Assembly: GCA_947490035.1 (NCBI GenBank)
Contig: CANLGS010000031.1
Coordinates: 1 to 13,229, forward strand
DNA length: 13,229 nt
Direction of reading: 5' to 3'
Source of the DNA: Gemmataceae bacterium
Lineage (GTDB): Bacteria; Planctomycetota; Planctomycetia; Gemmatales; Gemmataceae
Below, in pieces: positions 1-7,050 of the stretch. The position numbers and the translations under genes are program-made. The number at the start of each line of letters is the position of its first letter. The first letter of the stretch is position 1. Under the pieces are notes generated by a model. It saw only the letters and a program-made list of their open reading frames with translations, did no database searches and was not told the DNA's origin.

Positions 1-1
1 C

Positions 2-1762
2 GCGTCGCTCGACGGCGTGCCGCTGTTCCTCGTCGGCACCGGCGACCCGTGGCAGACCCCCGACCTCGCCCTCGCCGACATTCAGGCCGAAGACGTGGTG
101 GGCAAGGGCGACCAACTCGTCTTCAAGGCGCGCCTCACCGCGAAGGGCGACGTGCCCGCGAACCCGGTCACGGTGTACCTCAAGGAGAAGCTCGCGGACG
201 GCAAACTGGAGGACCGCGGGCGGGTCACCGTCACGCCGGACCTCAACGGCAACCCGGTGGACGTGGTCGTCACGCACGTCCCCACGGAGGTCGGCGAGAA
301 GACGTACATCCTGAGCGTGCCGGCCGTGCCCGGCGAGACCAACACACGCAACAACCAGATCGAGCGCACGGTCCTCGTCACGGAGTCGCGCAAGATCCGC
401 GTGCTTTATGTCGAAGGCTACCCGCGCTACGACTTCCGGTTCGTGAAGGTGATGCTGGAACGCGAGTCGGACAAGTCCATCGGCGGCAAGGCGGTCGAGG
501 TGCAGGTGGTGCTGCTCGACGCGTCGAAGGGCTGGGCGGAAACCGACCGCTCGGCGTTCCGCGGCGACTTCCCGACGCGCACCGAGTTGTTCGGCTACGA
601 CGTGGTCGTGCTGGGCGACGTGGACCCGAAGCAGGTGCCGCGCTCGGCCATCGCACTTCGCGACCTCGCCGACTTCGTGAAGGAGAAGGGCGGCGGGTTG
701 CTGTTCCTGTGCGGCGAACACGGCACCCCGGCGGCCTACGCCGACACGCCGCTCGCGGAGGTGCTCCCCGTCGTGCCCGGCGACGCGCCGATGGTCACGC
801 GCCCGCCCGAAGAACTGCCGATCACCGAAGGCTTCCGCCCCAAGTGGACGCCCACTGGTCAGCAGCACCCGTTGTTCCTGCTGTCGCCGGATGTGGGTGA
901 ATCGAACCGCGTCTGGAATCAGTTCCAGGAACTGCTGTGGTTCGCGAAGGGCTACCGGCCCAAGCCACTGACGCGCGTCCTCGCGACTCACCCCACGCTC
1001 CGCGCCGAGGGCGGCGCGGCCGGCGAGAACCACCCGCTCATCGTGCAGCAGTTCGTCGGCAACGGCCCGGTGCTGTTCTTCGGGTTCGACGACACCTGGC
1101 GGTGGCGGTTCCGCAACGACGAGGAACACTTCGACCGCTTCTGGATGCAGACGATGCGCGTGCTGTCGCGGTCGCGGGTGCGCCGGCCGGAGGTGCGCGT
1201 GAAGGACAAGACGGAGTTCCGCCGCGACGAGAAGGTGACCGTGCAGGTGCGGTTCCCGATCGAGGCGCCGGCCCCCGCGGGCGCGACCCCGGTCCGCGTG
1301 ACGATGACCCGCTCGCCCTTGCAAAAGCCGGACGGCACGCCCGGCCCCGGCGCGACGGAGATCGGCACGCTGACGCTGACGCGCACGCCCGGCCCGACGG
1401 TGCTGTTCGAGGCGACCCTGGCCCGCGCGCCCGAAGGGGAGTACCGGTTCGAGCTGACCGACCCGGAGGTGCCGGGGTCGCGGCCGTTCGCGACGGCGCG
1501 CGTCCTCCCGCCGATGGACGAGCGCGAGCGCACCGAATTGAACCGGTCCGACCTGGTCGCGGCGGCGAGCATTTCCGGCGGCGGGTTCTACACGCTCGCG
1601 ACCGCGAACGACATCTTCAACGACCTGAAGAACCTGCAGCGCGTGCCGCTGAACCAGCCGTGCCCGCCGGTGCCGCTGTGGAATCAGCCGCTGGTGTATG
1701 TATTGCTATTGTCACTTCTGCTGGCCGAGTGGCTTTTGCGGAAGCGCGAGCGGCTGTTATGA
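2..1762 (+). CDS. CARDB / glutamine-amidotransferase-like membrane protein, 3' part (5' end outside window)
   Basis: The frame is open to the first base, so the true start lies upstream; the GTG at 17 is probably internal. Numbering residues from that GTG, about 15-120 read as a beta-rich CARDB-like extracytoplasmic domain. About 125-385 follow a class I glutamine-amidotransferase-like fold: a first strand at RKIRVLYVEGYPRYDFR, a nucleophile-elbow-like GGGLLFLCGEHG near 225-236, and FFGFDDTWRWRF near 354-365. A further beta-rich region follows. One membrane helix (PLVYVLLLSLLLAEWLL) and a basic tail RKRER close the protein, which places the bulk outside the cytoplasm and the tail inside. In planctomycetes such proteins often accompany MoxR/DUF58/BatA-type genes; those would lie upstream and are not visible. 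The catalytic Cys/His/Glu arrangement was not verified, so enzymatic activity is doubtful. It is probably co-transcribed with the next gene, 117 nt downstream. Family assignment is moderate; the gene itself is certain. Confidence 0.8.
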   Translation, partial: ASLDGVPLFLVGTGDPWQTPDLALADIQAEDVVGKGDQLVFKARLTAKGDVPANPVTVYLKEKLADGKLEDRGRVTVTPDLNGNPVDVVVTHVPTEVGEKTYILSVPAVPGETNTRNNQIERTVLVTESRKIRVLYVEGYPRYDFRFVKVMLERESDKSIGGKAVEVQVVLLDASKGWAETDRSAFRGDFPTRTELFGYDVVVLGDVDPKQVPRSAIALRDLADFVKEKGGGLLFLCGEHGTPAAYADTPLAEVLPVVPGDAPMVTRPPEELPITEGFRPKWTPTGQQHPLFLLSPDVGESNRVWNQFQELLWFAKGYRPKPLTRVLATHPTLRAEGGAAGENHPLIVQQFVGNGPVLFFGFDDTWRWRFRNDEEHFDRFWMQTMRVLSRSRVRRPEVRVKDKTEFRRDEKVTVQVRFPIEAPAPAGATPVRVTMTRSPLQKPDGTPGPGATEIGTLTLTRTPGPTVLFEATLARAPEGEYRFELTDPEVPGSRPFATARVLPPMDERERTELNRSDLVAAASISGGGFYTLATANDIFNDLKNLQRVPLNQPCPPVPLWNQPLVYVLLLSLLLAEWLLRKRERLL

Positions 1763-1771
1763 TGGCTCGAT

Positions 1772-1848
1772 TGTAGTCATCACGCTCCGCGTGATGTTTA
1801 GCGCGGCGAACCGCACTCGAAGACATCACGCGGAGCGTGATGACTACA
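1772..1848. repeat. 26-bp perfect inverted repeat (palindromic intergenic element)
   Basis: The arms at 1772-1797 and 1823-1848 are perfect reverse complements over 26 nt and are separated by 25 nt. Each arm is itself a hairpin: CATCACGC, loop TCC, GCGTGATG. The element starts 9 nt after the stop codon of the upstream membrane-protein gene and ends 31 nt before the ATG of the next one. In RNA it could fold as one long stem or as two small ones. It resembles a REP doublet (REPIN); no transposase is nearby. Confidence 0.9.
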
Positions 1849-1879
1849 CTCAAAGGCACCACGACAAGCGGGGTTCCGC

Positions 1880-4800
1880 ATGGCACTGCTTCTGCGCCCG
1901 CCGGGCGAACGCGATTCGCTCCCGGACCGGCTCGCCGACATCGGCCGCACGCGGAAGCGGGTCGCGCTCGCGGCCGGCGCGTTCGCGCTCGTCGCCACCG
2001 TCGTCGGCGTCACCACGTTCGCCGGCTTCCTCGACGCCGCCGTTCACCTGTCGCCCCTGACGCGCGCGCTGTTCCTCGTGACGCTCCTCGCGGGCAGCGG
2101 GATCGTGTGGGTTCGCGGCGTCGGTCGCGCCCGCCGCTACCGCACCGACGCGCTCTCCGTCGCGCTCGAACTCGAAGACCAGTACTCCTCGCTCAACGAC
2201 GCGCTCGCGTCGGCCGTGTCGTTCCTCGGCGAAGAGGGCGACGACGAGCGGCCGAAGACGAGGGGCGTGTCGAACCGGCTCACCGCCAGCGCGGTGCGCG
2301 CGGCCGAGCGCCGCGCCGCGCGGCTGCCGCTCGACGAACTCGTCCCCGCCGGCCGGTGCTGGCGCAACATGTGGTTATGCCTTGCGGCGCTGGCCGTCGC
2401 GCTGCCGCTGATGGCGTTCAACACCGACCGCGCCGCGACCGCGTTCGTGCGCCTCGCCGACCCGTTCGGCGCGCACCCGTGGCCGACCAAGACGCGCATC
2501 GAACTGCTCGCGCCGAACGCGTTCCCCGCACGCATCCCGAAGGGCGAGGCGTTCGAGTTGAAGTTCGCGGTGCGTGGCGTCCTCAGCGGTCCGGCGACCG
2601 TGGCCGTGCGCGTGAAGGACGGTAGCGAGTTCGAGGAGCAGTTCCCGCTCGCGCTCAACAACGACGCGCAGGTGCCCGGTGCGGCCGTCGTCACGGCCCG
2701 CTTCGACCCGACTCGCATCACCAACACCTTTGAAGTGCGCGTCGGCTCGAACGATGCCGTGACCGACTGGCAGACGGTGACGGTGGTGCCGCCGCCGCGG
2801 TTGGTGCCGCTCGACGGCCGCGCGTCGCCGCAGTTCTATGTCACGCCGCCCGCGTACACCAAACTGCCTGCGGGCGAACTGCCGCCGGGCGCCTCCGTGA
2901 TCGAGATTCCGACCGGCACCGTCGTCCACTTCCGCGCCGCGACCGACGTGCGACTCTCGGCCGCGGTCCTCGTGTACACCGGCGACAAGAGCGCCCCCGC
3001 GACCGCTGGGCCGCTGGCGCACTTCGGCCACCTCGATCCCTTCGCGGCGATTGGCGCGCAAAGACTCGCGAACGAGATGATGGCCGACATCCCGCTGACG
3101 ATCTCCGCGGACGGCACGCGCATCTCCGCGACGTTCGTCCCGCTGCTGTCCGGCCCTTACGCGCTGAAGCTCACCGACGACACCGGGCTGACCGGGACGC
3201 GCCCGCTCAAGATCGACCTGACGGCCGACCCGGTGCCGAAGGTGGCGCTCAACCGCCCGGCGCCGGGGCGCGACCCCGCGTACCTCGCGCCCACCGCTTC
3301 GGTTCTCGTGAACGTGACCGCCGAAGACCCGCTGTACGGCGTGCGGAGCGCGTTCCTCGAATACCGCGTCGGCCGCGACGGGCGCGTGCGCACGATCCCG
3401 CTCGGCGCCGCCGGCAACGTGCCGGTCGCGGCGCTCGCGGCGCTCGTCGGTGGTCCGGCGTTCGTCGTCGCGCCGCCCGCCGGCAGCCTCGACGTGACCG
3501 CTCGCGTGCCGGTCACGGCGTTCGTGCGCGACGACGGCACGCCGCTGCGCGAAGGCGACCTGCTCATTCTCCGCGCCGCGGCCGACGACTTCGACGATGT
3601 CGCCGTTCTGAAGGGGCCGGGGCGCAGCGTGGGAGAGGTCGAGATTCGCATCGCGTCGCCGGAGGCCATCGACGCGTGGCTCCAGAAGGAAGTCGCCGCG
3701 ATCCGCCCCGAACTGATTCGCATCCGCGAGCAGCAGCGCGACGCGAAGCAGAAGACGCTCGAAGTGATGCCCGCGCCGGGCGGAGTGCTGTCGCCGGCCG
3801 ACCGCGACCGGCTCGTCGGCGCGGACCAGGGGCAGCGGCAGATTACGGGCAAGATCACCGACCCGGCGCAGGGGCTTCGCGCGAAGGCCGATCTCCTCCG
3901 CGAAACGGTTCGCGCGAACACGCTACCCAAGTCGAACACGACGGACCGTGTCGAGGTGGTCGCGTCCGAGTTGGGCCGCACCGCCGACCGCGACCTCGGC
4001 ACCGCGCAGCAGAACCTCGCGGACGCGCTGCGGCTCCCCGGTCAGCCCACGAAACCGGGCCAGGAGAAGGAACTCTTGGACTACCTGCGCAAGGCCGCGC
4101 GCAGCCAGAAGAGCGTCGAGGACACCGCGACCGCGCTGCTCGACCTGCTCGCACTCTGGGGCGGGGCGGGCGAGATTCGCGGCGAGGCACGCGTTCAGAA
4201 GGACAACATTCTCCGCCAACTCGTCGCCAACGAGCAACTCAAGGACCGCGTGAAGGCCGGCAACCTCAAACCTAGTGACGAAGAGCAGCGCGACCTGGAC
4301 CGCGCCGGCGTGCGTGCCGATCAGTCGGCGGATCAGGCGCGCGAGCTTATTACTCGCGCCGCCCGGCTCGCGTCCGAAAAGGACACGCTGGCCCGCGACC
4401 TCCGCGCGCAGGCGGCGCTCAAGGAGAAGGAAGCCGCCGACCTGAAACGAAAGGCCGACGCGACCGACAACCCGGTAGAGAAGTCGGCGCGAAATGCAGA
4501 GGCCGACGCGGTCGCGGCGACCGCCGCCGACCTGAAGGCCGCGGCGGACAAGGCCGAGGCCGAGGCGAAGGCGCTCCGCAAGGGGCTGGACGCGGCCGGC
4601 GGTCAGGAGTTGCCCGACGAACTGCGCAAGGCCGCGGAACTGCTTCGCAAGAACCGGCAGTCCGACGCCGAGACCGCGCTGCGGTCGAGCGGCGCCCGCC
4701 TCGACGCCCTCGCGGACGCGCTGACGGAGAAGGAAACCGAGGCGGTGCCCGAACTCGCGAAGCCGAAGAAGCGTGCCGCCGACCAACTCGACGCGCTCGC

Positions 4801-5890
4801 CGCGGCGCAGGACAGCCTCCGCAAGCGGGTCGAAAACGCGTCGCGCCTCACGGACCCGGTCCAGCGCGCCGAAACCCTCACGATACTCGGTCAGGAGCAG
4901 GACAAGCTCATCGAACGCGGCCGAGAGTTGCTCCAAAAACTCACCGCCGACAAGGACGACGCGGCCCGCGACCTGCGCGCCGCGCTCGACAAGATGGAGG
5001 CCGCACGCGACGACCTTGAGAAGGGCCAGCCTAATTCTCGTGACCAGCGCCTGGCGGTGGAAAAGCTCGACGCCGCGCGCGACAGACTCGACGCCGAAGC
5101 CGCGCAGGGCGGGCGCCAACTCTCGGACGAGAAGCGCCGCAAACTGGCCGATCAGGTGAAGGCGCTTGTGGAGAAGCAGAAGGCCGCCGTGGGCGAGGCA
5201 GCCCGCGTTCACACCGAAGTCGCGAAGCAAAAGGGGTGGGACAAACTGCTGCTCACGAGCTACTCCGACATCGACACGGTGCGCGAACAGGAAATCGCGA
5301 TCGAGGTGCGCAAGCTCGCGGAGAACGAGTTCGCGTCGCTGCCGGTGTTCGTGCGGTTGCTCACGGACAGCGCGAAGGCCATCGACCTGGCGCGGGAGAA
5401 GATCAAGGCGCGCTGCGACGACGCCGACCTTGCCGCCGCTTACGACGCGGACCTCGAAGCGCTCGGCGACCGCAAGGTGATGCGGCCGATGGAACTCGCG
5501 CTGCGCCGCCTCGAACAACTCGCCGACGCGCTCAAGCCGGACGACAAGAAGCCGACGACGAAGAAGGACGACCCCGCGAACCCGCCCAAGGCGCCGAACC
5601 CGCCGCCGAATCCTCCGAATGGTGGTGGCGATCAGGACGTTGTCCCGCCGCTCGCGCAGTTGAAGGTGCTTCGCGTGCTGCAAGCGGAACTCAACGGCCG
5701 CACGGTGCAGTTCGCGAAGGACCACCCCGACGCGGACAAACTGACCGATGCCGAGCGGGAAGAACTCAAGGAACTGGAACAGGCGCAGCGCGAGATCGCC
5801 GAACTGTTCGAGCAGATGGCGAAGCTGTTCCCGCCGAAGGACGCGCCCAAAGAGGCGCCGAAAGACGCGCCGCAACCGGAGAAGCCATGA
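1880..5890 (+). CDS. DUF4175-like large membrane protein with long coiled coil
   Basis: This is a 1336-residue protein. Hydrophobic segments at about 28-50, 60-79 and 161-180 are probable membrane helices, with a charged segment (81-160) between the second and third. After the third helix comes RLADPFGAHPWPTKTRIELL and then beta-rich, Ig-like extracytoplasmic sequence to about 590. A very long charged Ala/Glu/Lys/Arg/Asp-rich helical region (about 595-1220) is predicted to be coiled coil. A Pro/Lys linker (about 1223-1254) leads to a C-terminal helical segment containing LKVLRVLQAELNGRT and ELKELEQAQREIAELFEQM. The order helices, Ig-like region, long helix and terminal LQ..LN...R segment matches what is known of DUF4175-type proteins, but this one is longer than the roughly 800-900 residues usual in proteobacteria. 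Function is unknown; a structural or scaffold role in the envelope is inferred. The ATG at 1880 has only a weak G-rich Shine-Dalgarno. Its stop overlaps the next start (ATGA), so translation is probably coupled. Confidence 0.85.
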   Translation: MALLLRPPGERDSLPDRLADIGRTRKRVALAAGAFALVATVVGVTTFAGFLDAAVHLSPLTRALFLVTLLAGSGIVWVRGVGRARRYRTDALSVALELEDQYSSLNDALASAVSFLGEEGDDERPKTRGVSNRLTASAVRAAERRAARLPLDELVPAGRCWRNMWLCLAALAVALPLMAFNTDRAATAFVRLADPFGAHPWPTKTRIELLAPNAFPARIPKGEAFELKFAVRGVLSGPATVAVRVKDGSEFEEQFPLALNNDAQVPGAAVVTARFDPTRITNTFEVRVGSNDAVTDWQTVTVVPPPRLVPLDGRASPQFYVTPPAYTKLPAGELPPGASVIEIPTGTVVHFRAATDVRLSAAVLVYTGDKSAPATAGPLAHFGHLDPFAAIGAQRLANEMMADIPLTISADGTRISATFVPLLSGPYALKLTDDTGLTGTRPLKIDLTADPVPKVALNRPAPGRDPAYLAPTASVLVNVTAEDPLYGVRSAFLEYRVGRDGRVRTIPLGAAGNVPVAALAALVGGPAFVVAPPAGSLDVTARVPVTAFVRDDGTPLREGDLLILRAAADDFDDVAVLKGPGRSVGEVEIRIASPEAIDAWLQKEVAAIRPELIRIREQQRDAKQKTLEVMPAPGGVLSPADRDRLVGADQGQRQITGKITDPAQGLRAKADLLRETVRANTLPKSNTTDRVEVVASELGRTADRDLGTAQQNLADALRLPGQPTKPGQEKELLDYLRKAARSQKSVEDTATALLDLLALWGGAGEIRGEARVQKDNILRQLVANEQLKDRVKAGNLKPSDEEQRDLDRAGVRADQSADQARELITRAARLASEKDTLARDLRAQAALKEKEAADLKRKADATDNPVEKSARNAEADAVAATAADLKAAADKAEAEAKALRKGLDAAGGQELPDELRKAAELLRKNRQSDAETALRSSGARLDALADALTEKETEAVPELAKPKKRAADQLDALAAAQDSLRKRVENASRLTDPVQRAETLTILGQEQDKLIERGRELLQKLTADKDDAARDLRAALDKMEAARDDLEKGQPNSRDQRLAVEKLDAARDRLDAEAAQGGRQLSDEKRRKLADQVKALVEKQKAAVGEAARVHTEVAKQKGWDKLLLTSYSDIDTVREQEIAIEVRKLAENEFASLPVFVRLLTDSAKAIDLAREKIKARCDDADLAAAYDADLEALGDRKVMRPMELALRRLEQLADALKPDDKKPTTKKDDPANPPKAPNPPPNPPNGGGDQDVVPPLAQLKVLRVLQAELNGRTVQFAKDHPDADKLTDAEREELKELEQAQREIAELFEQMAKLFPPKDAPKEAPKDAPQPEKP

Positions 5891-6678
5891 ACCGCTCATC
5901 GTTCGTCGTGCTGTTCGTCCTGATGGCGTCGCTCGCGAACGCGCGGGCCGACCTTCCCGTCGCGCCGCCGCCGCGCGAGGTCCGGCCCGACGGCACGCGC
6001 GACCCCGTGCCGAAGGCCGAAGCGCCCGCGAAGGGCGAAGACCCGGCGGTCACCGTCAAGCGCATCATCGACAACTCGAAGGACGTGGGCGACAAGCTCG
6101 CGAAGACCGACACCGGCGCCGACACGCGCAAGACCCAGGGCAAGATTCTGTCCGACATCGACGCCCTCATCAACCAGCAAGAGAATCCGCCGCCTCCGTC
6201 GCCAGACCAAGACAAAGACAAGAAGGACATGAACGACAAGAAGGACATGAAAGACCCGATGATGGACCCCGGCATGAAGAAGGACAACATGGGGAATGGG
6301 GGCACGGGCATGGGCGACTCGCCGCCGATGGGCGGCATGGGCGAGCGCCAGCCGCGCATGGGCGACTCCAAGAAGGAGCACGGCGGCGGCGTGAAAGACC
6401 CAGGGAAGCCCGACAACGACCCGAAGAAGGACACGCCCAAAGACCCGAAAGACCCGGCGGGCGCGGCCGGCAACCCGATGGGCAAGGCGAACGGGAAGCC
6501 GTCGCCGCCGATCGAGGAGGACGTGTCGAAGGACGTGTGGGGCCACCTGCCGGACAAGCTCCGCCAGCAGATGTCGCAGTACTACAAGGAAGACTTCAGC
6601 CCGAAGTACGCGGAGTTGTTACGGCTGTACTACTCGTCGCTCGCGGACAAGGGCGCGAAGCCGGTCGAGAAGAAGTGA
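5887..6678 (+). CDS. Secreted protein with Met/Asp/Lys/Pro-rich low-complexity middle
   Basis: The protein has 263 residues. The start at 5887 is supported by GGAG at 5878-5881 (5-nt spacer) and by the ATGA overlap with the upstream gene. A longer open frame begins at 5236 but lies inside the coiled-coil gene. Residues 1-21 form a signal peptide ending ANARA, before DLPVA. Residues about 50-97 are helical (VKRIIDNSKDVGDKLAKTD). Residues about 101-210 are disordered, with poly-Pro, DKKDM repeats and ten methionines between 115 and 158. A conserved-looking C-terminal helical domain follows at about 211-257 (DVWGHLPDKLRQQMSQYYKE, then AELLRLYYSSLA). That WGHLP...R..M...Y.E.F.PKY...L..YY pattern is one I associate with planctomycete proteins encoded beside DUF4175-like genes. 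Function is unknown; it is inferred to be an exported partner of the preceding membrane protein. Confidence 0.85.
   Translation: MNRSSFVVLFVLMASLANARADLPVAPPPREVRPDGTRDPVPKAEAPAKGEDPAVTVKRIIDNSKDVGDKLAKTDTGADTRKTQGKILSDIDALINQQENPPPPSPDQDKDKKDMNDKKDMKDPMMDPGMKKDNMGNGGTGMGDSPPMGGMGERQPRMGDSKKEHGGGVKDPGKPDNDPKKDTPKDPKDPAGAAGNPMGKANGKPSPPIEEDVSKDVWGHLPDKLRQQMSQYYKEDFSPKYAELLRLYYSSLADKGAKPVEKK
6217..6252 (+). repeat. Tandem 18-nt coding repeat
   Basis: Two adjacent 18-nt units (6217-6234 and 6235-6252) differ only at the last base and encode DKKDMN-DKKDMK. The period is in frame, so slippage could change length without a frameshift. It lies in the low-complexity part of the secreted protein. Confidence 0.85.
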
Positions 6679-6688
6679 CGTTCTTGTA

Positions 6689-6697
6689 GGGTGGGAC
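6689..6697. repeat. Left copy of putative 9-bp target site duplication
   Basis: GGGTGGGAC occurs here and again at 6878-6886, exactly abutting the two terminal inverted repeats. Deleting the element with one copy restores a continuous palindrome arm. Confidence 0.7.
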
Positions 6698-6877
6698 TAG
6701 GCTGATCGGAAGTTGGGCTTTCGATGGAATTATTGGTTCGAGTTCGATCCCGTTTTTGGTTCACACGGCTCGTGAATTCCGCTGCTTTTCCAGCGAAAAG
6801 TTCCGTTCCCCCGGCGAACTGGTTCCAGAACGGGGATGAACCAAAAACACTGTCAACTCGAACTTCCGATCAGCCTA
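6698..6877. mobile_element. 180-bp MITE-like insertion with 17-bp perfect terminal inverted repeats
   Basis: Terminal repeats TAGGCTGATCGGAAGTT (6698-6714) and its exact complement (6861-6877) bound a 180-bp segment. It is flanked by the direct repeat GGGTGGGAC (6689-6697 and 6878-6886), which fits a 9-bp target duplication. Internal subterminal arms also pair: 6752-6762 with 6838-6848, 11 bp perfect. Hand-counted GC is 91 of 180 (about 51%), clearly below the surrounding sequence. It has no room for a transposase, so it would need one supplied in trans. The TA next to GGG on each side makes the exact boundary ambiguous by up to 2 bp. Confidence 0.75.
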
Positions 6878-6886
6878 GGGTGGGAC
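6878..6886. repeat. Right copy of putative 9-bp target site duplication
   Basis: This is an identical GGGTGGGAC copy immediately after the right terminal inverted repeat. It continues into AAGGCTTTGCG, the remainder of the interrupted palindrome arm. Confidence 0.7.
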
Positions 6887-7050
6887 AAGGCTTTGCGCCG
6901 TCCCACCGTCTTCGTTTTGGTTTTGTGGCACAGACATTCCTGTCTGTGCGACTGCACCCGTCAAGCGCACAGACAGGCATGTCTGTGCCACAAGAGAAGA
7001 CGGTGGGACGGCGCAAAGCCTTGTCGCACCCTACTAAATGCAGGTTCCAC

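Larger units (their letters stand above)
6686..7034. repeat. Long palindromic element, split by an insertion
   Basis: The outer left arm is 6686-6697 plus 6887-6913 and the right arm is 6996-7034: 39 paired positions with one mismatch once the insertion at 6698-6886 is removed. Nested inside, 6923-6950 and 6966-6993 form a second inverted repeat (27 of 28) around a 15-nt loop, and each of those arms is itself a hairpin (CACAGACA, TTCC, TGTCTGTG). The restored element would be 160 nt. It begins 7 nt after the stop of the secreted-protein gene and ends 16 nt before the ATG of the next gene, so it would form much of that gene's leader if transcription reads through. Confidence 0.85.

Noticed and set aside
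5236..5886. Upstream extension of the secreted Met-rich protein
   Set aside because: It lies inside the coiled-coil gene in another frame; the ATGA overlap, Shine-Dalgarno and signal peptide mark 5887.
3923..5899. 658-codon minus-strand open frame opposite the coiled-coil gene
   Set aside because: It is antisense to a well-supported gene; long shadow frames arise from GC-rich third positions. Its Arg/Leu/Val-rich composition has no recognisable domain.
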